A stretch of DNA of 5,757 nucleotides from contig CANKOT010000145.1 in the NCBI GenBank assembly GCA_947484245.1, forward strand, positions 1 to 5,757, read 5' to 3'. The first letter of the stretch is position 1; each line of letters opens with the position of its first letter. Below the pieces are notes generated by a model. The model was given only the letters and a program-made list of their open reading frames with translations. It made no database searches and was not told the DNA's origin. Positions 1-4,556 of the stretch are shown in pieces. Source of the stretch: Comamonadaceae bacterium (GTDB lineage: Bacteria; Pseudomonadota; Gammaproteobacteria; Burkholderiales; Burkholderiaceae). The translations under genes were made by a program, and so were the position numbers.

Positions 1-555
1 AAGGTGACCCTGGCCGAAAAAGGGCACGTGATGTCCTTTCTGTTTTTCTCTACAGACACCATGAGCGGCTCGCTGCTGTTCTCCGGCCGCGGCGACGACA
101 AGCCCTACACCACTGGCGTCGTCACGGATCGTCGCACACAAGAGCGACATCACGCCACCAAGATCGACCTCAGCGTCGACCTGCATGAAGGCACGCGGCG
201 CTTCCGTCAGGCCAGCGTCGACGTCACCCTGGAGGATGGCCGCAGCTTGCACATCGCCGTGCAGGCGCGCGGTTCTTCGATTGCCATGCAGGGCCTGGGC
301 TACAGCGGCGGCTACAACGATGGCAAGGGTCTGGGCGCATGGCGTGCGGAGAACCACCTGGAGACGGACGTCTGGGATGTCTCGCATCCGTCGAAGATCG
401 TCTACCCCGACGGCACCCATAAAGAACACTGGCACCGCATTCAGCCGGTGAGCCTTACCGCCAATCTCAACGGTGAAACCAGCTCAGGAATGGGCAGCAT
501 GACGCTCACCATCGCCGGTAAGCTGCCGCAGCACCTGCAACTGCAGTCGCAGTAA
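1..555 (+). CDS. C-terminal part of a DUF7064/AttH-like (lipocalin-fold) protein, 5' end outside window
   Basis: The frame is open from base 1 (AAG GTG ACC CTG) and ends with TAA at 553-555. The gene therefore almost certainly begins upstream of the window, and the GTG at 4 is not a convincing start because no ribosome binding site can be seen for it. About 184 residues are visible. They are rich in alternating polar/hydrophobic beta-type segments, with a Gly/Trp-rich stretch (GLGYSGGYNDGKGLGAW, then ENHLETDVWDVSHP) and a late YPDGTHKEHWHRIQP segment. This pattern resembles the C-terminal halves of the AttH/CrtC-like and DUF7064 proteins often encoded beside acyl-CoA, lipid or steroid degradation genes. 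The CoA-transferase gene starts 15 nt downstream, so the two are probably co-transcribed. The family assignment comes from recalled sequence pattern and is moderate; the biochemical role is unknown. Confidence 0.6.
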   Translation, partial: KVTLAEKGHVMSFLFFSTDTMSGSLLFSGRGDDKPYTTGVVTDRRTQERHHATKIDLSVDLHEGTRRFRQASVDVTLEDGRSLHIAVQARGSSIAMQGLGYSGGYNDGKGLGAWRAENHLETDVWDVSHPSKIVYPDGTHKEHWHRIQPVSLTANLNGETSSGMGSMTLTIAGKLPQHLQLQSQ

Positions 556-570
556 GCTGGCCGCTCAAAA

Positions 571-1797
571 GTGCACATGACCAACATGGCCTCCTTCGTG
601 CTCGCTGAATGCCTTCGCCCAGGCGACCGTGTCCTGGTCGGCCAAGCCTGCGGCGAACCCCTCGGCCTGGTTGCAGACCTTCTTGCCCAGGCGATTCGGT
701 TGGGCAATCTCGACGTGTTCTGCGGTTACTCCCTCAATCCGGCTTGGGAGGAGCCTCTGCCTGACGCCTTGCGCGTGACGACCTATTGCGGCCTAGGCAC
801 CATGGGCAAGCTGCTCGCGCGCCAAGGTGCCCGGTTGGTGCCGTCGTCACTGTCACAGCTTTCGGCCCAGATCCGTTCGCGCAAACATGCGGTCGACGTT
901 GTGCTGCTGCAGGTAGCGCCTGCTGATGAAGAGGGCTACCACAGCCTAGGCTGCGCAGTCGACTACGCTTGGGATGCTGTGCAGGTCGCGCGCCAAGTGG
1001 TGGTCGAGGTCAACCTCAACATGCCGGCCACGCGAGGCGCACCCCGATTGCATTGCAGCAAGGTGCTGGTGGCACGACAGAGTGATGCCCCCCTGCTTGA
1101 ATCGTTGGTTGAAGAGCCAAGCGCGTTGCAGCGTCAATTGGCCCGCAACGTGGCGACCTTGATTCCAGACGACGCCACACTGCAATTGGGCATCGGTAGC
1201 CTTGCCTCTGCCATTGCTGGCGAACTCCAGTCGCGACGCGGTCTCAAAGTTCGCTCGGGGATGGTAGGCGACTGGTTCCTGAGCTTGGTCGGCAGCGGTG
1301 CGATCGACACAGTGACGCCGAGCGCTTGCATGGGGTCGTTGGCAGTTGGTAGTCTGCGACTTTACAAGACACTGTTGGGCGAGAGCCTTCTTGGATTCGC
1401 GCAGCCGGCCCAACTCGCCCAGCCTATAGCAGCATCGCCGCTAATGGCCATCAATTCAGCAATTGAAGTTGACCTTGCAGGGCAGGTGAACGCCGAGTGG
1501 TTGGGCGAGCGCTACGTCGGCACAGTTGGCGGCCAGACCGACTACTTTCGTGCAGCACGGGCCTCGGCAGGCGGACTGGCGATTCTGGCGCTGACATCTA
1601 GCACAGCGCGCGGTACCAGCCGGATCGTTCCGCACTGCAACCGCGTAACCTCGACTTATTGCGATGTCGATGTGATTGTGACGGAGCACGGTGTGGCGGA
1701 CATTCGAGCCACCACCCTGCAGGAACGCAGCGAGCTGATCGCCGCCATCGCGGCGCCGGAACATCGCGGCCAGCTCCTGCGGGCAGGGGGTAAGTGA
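571..1797 (+). CDS. Acetyl-CoA hydrolase/transferase family protein (CoA-transferase) lacking the usual catalytic Glu
   Basis: This 408-residue protein has the two-domain layout of the acetyl-CoA hydrolase / 4-hydroxybutyrate CoA-transferase family (usually about 420-450 aa). The N-terminal domain has RPGDRVLVGQACGEP (16-30) and the glycine-rich LQLGIGSL loop (204-211). The C-terminal domain has AINSAIEVDLAGQVNAEW (293-310), VGGQTDYFRAA (319-329) and TEHGVADIRATTLQERSELI (371-390). Such enzymes move CoA between acyl groups, or hydrolyse acyl-CoA, in the cytosol. In classical members the segment after the loop reads roughly V-H-T/S-E-M, with Glu forming the acyl-CoA intermediate. Here it is VRSGM (227-231), so Gly230 replaces Glu and an unusual activity or partner dependence is possible. 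The start is uncertain: GTG 571, ATG 577 and ATG 586 all lack a clear Shine-Dalgarno, which suggests coupling to the gene ending at 555. The C-terminus stops slightly early after PEHRGQLLRAGGK, where composition also begins to change. Substrate unknown. Confidence 0.9.
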   Translation: MHMTNMASFVLAECLRPGDRVLVGQACGEPLGLVADLLAQAIRLGNLDVFCGYSLNPAWEEPLPDALRVTTYCGLGTMGKLLARQGARLVPSSLSQLSAQIRSRKHAVDVVLLQVAPADEEGYHSLGCAVDYAWDAVQVARQVVVEVNLNMPATRGAPRLHCSKVLVARQSDAPLLESLVEEPSALQRQLARNVATLIPDDATLQLGIGSLASAIAGELQSRRGLKVRSGMVGDWFLSLVGSGAIDTVTPSACMGSLAVGSLRLYKTLLGESLLGFAQPAQLAQPIAASPLMAINSAIEVDLAGQVNAEWLGERYVGTVGGQTDYFRAARASAGGLAILALTSSTARGTSRIVPHCNRVTSTYCDVDVIVTEHGVADIRATTLQERSELIAAIAAPEHRGQLLRAGGK

Positions 1798-1860
1798 GAA
1801 TGGGCCGACGTCATTCAAAAATCTGTCGCATCAGTTGACTCCGTTATGGCGATGCAAATT

Positions 1861-2076
1861 TCAATACGCGCTCATAGAATTTAAGCTCAAGATGCCTATC
1901 AGACTCAGATCGAAAGTCATGCTGCAACCTTCGATGTAATCTGCCAAGCATAGCTCAAGAGCACCGCTGTTTGACTGCGCCCAAGAACGCACCGCAACAG
2001 GCGCATGCATGTTGTCCGACGTTAGTAACGTGTGACACAAATAGGGGTACTTGATTAAAGGAGGGTTTTGGTTCAT
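1861..2076 (-). CDS. Possible small hypothetical protein (71 aa), weakly supported
   Basis: This ORF runs from ATG 2076 to TGA 1861 and is closed upstream by an in-frame TGA at 2080-2082, so ATG 2076 is the first possible start. The product (MNQNPPLIKYPYLCHTLL... ending GILSLNSMSAY) has a protein-like mix of hydrophobic and polar residues and contains no recognised motif or obvious membrane segment. Only a weak AGG lies about 9 nt before the start. The strong plus-strand ribosome binding site at 2087-2092 sits directly opposite its leader, which leaves little room for a promoter. It could be an orphan gene of the accessory block or a chance ORF. Confidence 0.25.
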   Translation of the reverse strand: MNQNPPLIKYPYLCHTLLTSDNMHAPVAVRSWAQSNSGALELCLADYIEGCSMTFDLSLIGILSLNSMSAY

Positions 2077-2086
2077 CTTTCAACCT

Positions 2087-2092
2087 AAGGAG
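2087..2092 (+). promoter_or_regulatory. Strong Shine-Dalgarno for the 21-codon ORF
   Basis: AAGGAG lies 5 nt before the ATG at 2098. This is the best ribosome binding site in the AT-rich block, and it is what makes the very short downstream ORF worth listing. Confidence 0.5.
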
Positions 2093-2097
2093 TGAAG

Positions 2098-2163
2098 ATG
2101 AAATCCAATCAACCTAGGGCCACTACAAAGCAGGTGGTCAGAGTCATCAGAAGAGCCACTTAG
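2098..2163 (+). CDS. Very short ORF (21 codons), possible leader peptide or small protein
   Basis: ATG 2098 follows an AAGGAG Shine-Dalgarno at ideal distance and runs 21 sense codons to TAG (2161-2163). The peptide begins MKSNQPRATTKQ and ends VVRVIRRAT. It is basic (two Lys, four Arg) and contains four Thr, with no signal sequence or membrane segment. The paired palindromes at 2184-2221 begin 20 nt after the stop, and the next plus-strand ORF (2415) starts about 250 nt further on. An attenuator-type leader is one reading, a stand-alone small basic peptide is another, and a truncated remnant of a longer gene is a third. The evidence is the ribosome binding site alone. Confidence 0.35.
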   Translation: MKSNQPRATTKQVVRVIRRAT

Positions 2164-2183
2164 TCTGACTGATACCTGAGGGC

Positions 2184-2204
2184 TGATCACAATTATTGTG
2201 ATCA
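2184..2204. repeat. Perfect 21-bp palindrome, 10-bp arms
   Basis: Arms TGATCACAAT (2184-2193) and ATTGTGATCA (2195-2204) are exact inverted copies around the single T at 2194. In RNA this would give a 9-bp stem with a TTA loop; in DNA it has the form of a dimeric-repressor operator. No long U-tract follows, so it is not a classic terminator. Confidence 0.85.
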
Positions 2205-2221
2205 CATTAACAATGTTAATG
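2205..2221. repeat. Second perfect palindrome, 8-bp arms, directly adjacent to the first
   Basis: CATTAACA (2205-2212) and TGTTAATG (2214-2221) are exact inverted copies around A 2213. Borrowing A2204 and T2222 extends each arm to 9 bp. It abuts the preceding palindrome with no spacer, so the two dyads form a 38-bp block with different half-site sequences. Confidence 0.8.
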
Positions 2222-2355
2222 TCAGTGTATCTTTCTTACTGATACCAGAGAGCCCTTCTTAAGCTACTAGCCAACTCAATCCCCACAGTCCCTACACCAT
2301 CCAAATTAAGCGTAGCGACTTCTTCAAGATTGAGTACCGTATTTCACTAAAAGAA

Positions 2356-2392
2356 TAAGCAAAAAACTTTTAGATTGCTTAAAATATAAGCA
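2356..2392 (+). promoter_or_regulatory. Three TAAGCA motifs upstream of the 2415 ORF, possible operator
   Basis: TAAGCA is present at 2356-2361, in inverted form (TGCTTA) at 2376-2381, and again at 2387-2392. The last two form an inverted repeat with 6-bp arms and a 5-nt centre. The two direct copies are 31 bp apart, about three helical turns, and each starts a longer imperfect repeat ending in AACTTTT. The cluster lies 23 nt before the ATG at 2415, where a promoter would be expected, but I cannot point to a clear -35/-10 pair. The operator role is inferred. Confidence 0.35.
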
Positions 2393-2414
2393 GTAACTTT
2401 TGTTAGGATTTGAA

Positions 2415-2540
2415 ATGAAAAAACCTTCTATTTTCTCGAGCCTACCCAAGAATTTGCCCACATCCGAATTGAAAAAAATAATTCGTCGCAGGTTAAAAAT
2501 TTCTGAACAACTTGGGCTTATTCGTAAGCCAAAAAAGTGA
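2415..2540 (+). CDS. Short basic ORF (41 aa) upstream of and overlapping the HGG-protein gene
   Basis: ATG 2415 has AGGA (2405-2408) 6 nt upstream and runs 41 codons to TGA (2538-2540). The product starts MKKPSIFSSLPKNLPTSELK and continues with a strongly basic, probably helical segment (KKIIRRRLKISEQLGLIRKPKK); no family is recognised. Its stop overlaps the GTG start of the next ORF (GTGA, 2537-2540). Its last codons are CCA AAA AAG TGA, which places a canonical A_AAA_AAG slippery heptamer in zero-frame phase. Either this is a translated leader coupled to the downstream gene, or it is the N-terminal 41 residues of a 125-residue fusion made by -1 frameshifting. A sequencing or mutational indel in the A6 run would produce the same picture. 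Confidence 0.55.
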   Translation: MKKPSIFSSLPKNLPTSELKKIIRRRLKISEQLGLIRKPKK

Positions 2541-2585
2541 CCTGCGGCGCTCGAACTAGGGCTGGCAACCCTTGCCAAAAGCCGC
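2531..2585 (+). promoter_or_regulatory. Candidate -1 programmed frameshift site (A_AAA_AAG, stop, downstream stem)
   Basis: The heptamer A AAA AAG (2531-2537) is correctly phased to the 2415 ORF and is followed at once by TGA. GCGGC (2544-2548) can pair with GCCGC (2581-2585), beginning 6 nt after the heptamer. That stem encloses a hairpin GGCAA (2564-2568), loop CCC, TTGCC (2572-2576). A_AAA_AAG is the slippery sequence of E. coli dnaX and of several insertion sequences. No Shine-Dalgarno-like stimulator is evident about 10 nt upstream. The architecture is visible; activity is inferred. Confidence 0.45.
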
Positions 2586-2791
2586 CACTTCAAGGCAAGG
2601 CACGTTGTCGACTTCATGGAGGGTTGTCCTTGTCGGGGACTGATCACCCCAATTACAAACACGGCCATTGCACCAAGGAATCTAGAAGGAAAACTGCTGA
2701 CGGTAACGCCTACGTAAAGTTCTTGGAATCTTTGCTAATACAGCTTGGAATGATCGAACCAAAGCGACGTAAGCGAAATAGGATGTTTTGA
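2537..2791 (+). CDS. Small phage-type HGG-motif putative zinc-binding protein
   Basis: The 84-residue product starts MTCGARTRAGNPCQKPPLQG and continues KARCRLHGG (21-29), then a SLSGTDHPNYKHGHCTKES stretch (31-49) and a basic tail (EPKRRKRNRM). Cys3, Cys13, Cys24 and His27 are spaced like a small treble-clef or ribbon zinc site. This Cys/HGG/N-Y-K-H-G pattern is typical of short proteins found in prophages and mobile elements, often near terminase or replication genes; their role is not established. The GTG start overlaps the preceding stop and has no Shine-Dalgarno of its own, so translation needs either coupling to, or frameshifting from, the 2415 ORF. The gene is in the AT-rich block and faces the tRNA. 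Without a nearby terminase, integrase or capsid gene it may be a stray phage remnant. Confidence 0.75.
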   Translation: MTCGARTRAGNPCQKPPLQGKARCRLHGGLSLSGTDHPNYKHGHCTKESRRKTADGNAYVKFLESLLIQLGMIEPKRRKRNRMF

Positions 2792-2896
2792 GGTTTTTGA
2801 ATTCATCGTTGCACTAAATTTCGCTACCCCTTAAATGCCCACTAATCAAGCCATACCAATTAGAACGCTGATTCAAGATGATTTGTCAAGAAATAC

Positions 2897-2918
2897 AAAA
2901 AACCTAATAAAAATAAGG
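2897..2918 (-). terminator. Possible weak intrinsic terminator downstream of tRNA-Arg
   Basis: On the minus strand, the sequence 37 nt after the tRNA 3' end reads CCTTAT TTTT ATTAGG followed by six T. The stem is short and A/T-rich with one T-T mismatch, so it would be weak, but the position and the T-tract fit termination of the tRNA transcript and possibly of the whole minus-strand operon. Confidence 0.4.
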
Positions 2919-2955
2919 CTCTTGAGATGTGTTGAAGCAAGTTGAGACTGGTTTC

Positions 2956-3030
2956 TGGTGCCTCCGACAGGAATCGAACCTGTATCTAGCGCTTAGGAGG
3001 CACTCGTTCTATCCATTGAACTACGGCGGC
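2956..3030 (-). tRNA. tRNA-Arg, anticodon CCT
   Basis: Reading the minus strand, all cloverleaf parts can be placed in 75 nt including an encoded CCA. The acceptor is GCCGCCG with CGGAGGC, the D arm is GTTC/GAAC, and the anticodon stem AGTGC/GCGCT holds loop CTCCTAA with anticodon CCT. The T arm is ACAGG-TTCGATT-CCTGT, followed by discriminator A and CCA at 2956-2958. It decodes the rare Arg codon AGG. The acceptor has a G4-A69 mismatch. The heptamer GCCTCCG (minus strand, 3036-3030), which would pair perfectly with CGGAGGC, lies 6 nt upstream of the annotated 5' strand. The gene starts 12 nt after the DUF1330 stop, in the same direction, and may be processed from the operon transcript or use a promoter inside that gene. 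Its 3' end borders the AT-rich accessory block. Confidence 0.92.
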
Positions 3031-3042
3031 GGAGGCTGAATT

Positions 3043-3339
3043 TTAGCCTTCAAACCCGTCCACAATGGCAATGTGACCTTCCGAATTGTTGATTCGATCG
3101 GGCAAGATGGCTTGGTATTCGGGACTGTGGTGCCAAGTTTCTGCAGCTTCACGACTGGCAAACTCGATGACCACACGACGGTCGCCTTGGGCGACGCCCT
3201 CTACTTGGGTGCTGTTGCCGCCGCGTACTAAATATTTGCCACCATATTGCGCCAAAGTGGCTGGCACGTGTTTCGCATATTTGGCATAACCCTCTGGGTT
3301 GTGCACAGTGATTTGTCCGATGACATAAGCTTTGGCCAT
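3043..3339 (-). CDS. DUF1330 domain protein (98 aa)
   Basis: The whole 98-residue protein matches the small DUF1330 family, which folds as a dimeric alpha/beta (ferredoxin-like) barrel. Recognisable family features are the N-terminal AYVIGQITVHNPEGY strand, HVPATLAQYGGKYLVRGG (24-41), RRVVIEFASREAAETWHHSPEYQ (54-76) and the final HIAIVDGFE. The function of the family is not defined. ATG 3339 is supported by AGGAG (minus strand, 3350-3346) 6 nt upstream. The gene lies 29 nt after the vWA gene and 12 nt before the tRNA, so it is the last protein gene of the minus-strand operon, although its own strong ribosome binding site would also fit independent translation. No signal peptide or membrane segment is visible. 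Confidence 0.93.
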   Translation of the reverse strand: MAKAYVIGQITVHNPEGYAKYAKHVPATLAQYGGKYLVRGGNSTQVEGVAQGDRRVVIEFASREAAETWHHSPEYQAILPDRINNSEGHIAIVDGFEG

Positions 3340-3368
3340 GTGGTGCTCCTAGTTTGAAGTTATAAAAA

Positions 3369-4553
3369 TTATTTGCTCATCATGCGCATAGCATCTTCCA
3401 GGCCTTTGAGGGTGAGGGGGAACATGCGGTTGCTCATGAGTTGTTGAATGACCGCAATGCTTTGGCGGTATTGCCAAACGCCTTGCGGCTCTGGGTTGAT
3501 CCACGCGTATTTGGGGAAGGTGTGCGTCAGGCGTTGTAGCCACTCAGCCCCAGTTTCTTCGTTGTTGTATTCCACACTGCCGCCCCGCTGCAAAATTTCG
3601 TAGGGGCTCATGGTGGCATCGCCCACGAAGATCAGTTTGTAATCTTTGTTGTACTTGCGCAAGATGTCCCAGGTTTCAAACTTTTCGGCATAACGGCGTT
3701 TGTTGTTCTTCCACATGAAGTCGTACACGCAGTTGTGGAAGTAATAAAACTCGAGGTGTTTGAACTCGGCCTTGGCTGCAGAAAACAATTCTTCAACGCG
3801 CGCAATGTGGTCGTCCATGGTGCCGCCCACGTCCATGAGCAACAGCACTTTCACGTTGTTGTGGCGCTCAGGAACCATCTTGATATCCAGGTAGCCGGCA
3901 TTGGCGGCAGTGGCTCGAATGGTGTCTGGCAAATCAAGTTCTTCCGCAGAGCCTTCGCGTGCAAATTTGCGCAAGCGCCGCAGTGCCACTTTGATGTTGC
4001 GTGTACCCAGTTCCTGGGTGTCGTCGTAGTCGCGGTAGGCGCGTTGCTCCCACACTTTCACCGCACTGCGTTGGCCGCCCTTGCCGCCAATGCGAATACC
4101 TTGAGGGTTTTGGCCGCCATTGCCAAAAGGCGATGTGCCGCCTGTACCAATCCACTTGTTGCCACCTTCGTGGCGCTCTTTTTGTTCTTCAAGTCGTTTC
4201 TTCAATGTCTCCATCAACTCGTCCCAGCCCATTTTTTCAATGGCGGCTTTTTGTTCGGGTGTGAGTTCTTTTTCTAAGATTTTTTGCAGCCAATCGAGTG
4301 GCACTTCTTTGGTGAAGTCGGTGAGCATTTCGACGCCTTTGAAGTAAGCCCCAAAGGCTTTGTCAAACTTGTCGTAGTGTTTTTCATCCTTCACCATAAC
4401 GGTGCGGCTCAGGTGATAGAAGTCATCAATGCTGCAGGCATCGGAGGCGGGGCCCACCACGTTGGCTTGAAGGGCTTCAAGCACATTGAGGTACTCGCGA
4501 ACAGACACCGGCAATTTGGCGGCACGAAGTGTATAAAAGAAATCGATCAGCAT
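3369..4553 (-). CDS. CoxE/COG3825-type von Willebrand factor A domain protein
   Basis: This is a 394-residue cytosolic vWA protein of the type paired with MoxR AAA+ ATPases. The N-terminal helical part (1-130) starts MLIDFFYTLRAAKLPVSVREYL. A Gly-rich linker (130-162) follows, then a RAYRDYDDTQELGTRNIKVALRRLR region (171-195). The vWA domain begins near VKVLLLMDVGGTMDDHI (234-250). The metal-binding (MIDAS) motif is DVGGTM rather than DxSxS; the second and third parts are probably around FVGDATMSPYE (309-319). It ends with the usual TLKGLEDAMRMM. Such proteins are thought to act with the ATPase as a chaperone pair that inserts metal cofactors or remodels target proteins. The gene starts 3 nt after the GNAT stop, with AAGG about 7 nt upstream, and the partner ATPase is two genes upstream. 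The 180- and 141-codon ORFs opposite it are shadows. Confidence 0.93.
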   Translation of the reverse strand: MLIDFFYTLRAAKLPVSVREYLNVLEALQANVVGPASDACSIDDFYHLSRTVMVKDEKHYDKFDKAFGAYFKGVEMLTDFTKEVPLDWLQKILEKELTPEQKAAIEKMGWDELMETLKKRLEEQKERHEGGNKWIGTGGTSPFGNGGQNPQGIRIGGKGGQRSAVKVWEQRAYRDYDDTQELGTRNIKVALRRLRKFAREGSAEELDLPDTIRATAANAGYLDIKMVPERHNNVKVLLLMDVGGTMDDHIARVEELFSAAKAEFKHLEFYYFHNCVYDFMWKNNKRRYAEKFETWDILRKYNKDYKLIFVGDATMSPYEILQRGGSVEYNNEETGAEWLQRLTHTFPKYAWINPEPQGVWQYRQSIAVIQQLMSNRMFPLTLKGLEDAMRMMSK

Positions 4554-4556
4554 GGT

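Larger units (their letters stand above)
2168..2246 (+). repeat. Direct repeat ACTGATACC flanking the paired palindromes
   Basis: ACTGATACC occurs at 2168-2176 and again at 2238-2246, one copy on each side of the two palindromes. AGGGCT (2179-2184) and AGCCCT (2251-2256) are inverted copies that could close the whole segment as a long stem. The copies are seen directly in the sequence; any function is inferred. Confidence 0.6.
1798..2414. other. Long AT-rich intergenic stretch with repeats, no convincing large gene
   Basis: GC content falls sharply after the CoA-transferase stop. No frame carries a recognisable protein over these 617 nt. The stretch holds a weak 71-codon minus-strand ORF (1861-2076), a Shine-Dalgarno-led 21-codon plus-strand ORF (2098-2163), two adjacent palindromes (2184-2221) framed by short direct and inverted repeats, and a cluster of TAAGCA motifs just before the next ORF. 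It may be a regulatory or structured-RNA region, or the debris of a mobile element. Confidence 0.7.

Noticed and set aside
441..707. 88-codon minus-strand ORF between the first two genes
   Set aside because: It overlaps the ends of two better-supported plus-strand genes and has no motif.
946..1413. 155-codon minus-strand ORF opposite the CoA-transferase
   Set aside because: It is antisense to conserved CoA-transferase motifs in GC-rich DNA, where long shadow frames are common.
2197..2206. TGTGATCACA as a CRP or FNR-type binding site
   Set aside because: CRP sites need about 6 nt between TGTGA and TCACA; here the halves are fused with none. FNR's TTGAT-N4-ATCAA is also absent.
2184..2240. 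Palindromes as a classic intrinsic terminator
   Set aside because: The stems are A/T-rich and no T-tract follows either one on either strand.
2165..2260. Integron attC site or CRISPR-like repeat
   Set aside because: No GTTRRRY core site pair is present, and there are only two short direct copies without regular spacers.
2324..2668. 114-codon minus-strand ORF opposite the 41-codon and HGG ORFs
   Set aside because: It covers the antisense of the recognisable HGG protein. No ribosome binding site or motif is visible, and the A/T-rich part simply lacks stops.
3735..4277. 180-codon plus-strand ORF opposite the vWA gene
   Set aside because: It lies wholly inside the well-supported vWA gene, and its product is a Phe/Ala/Val-rich low-complexity sequence with no motif, typical of an antisense shadow.
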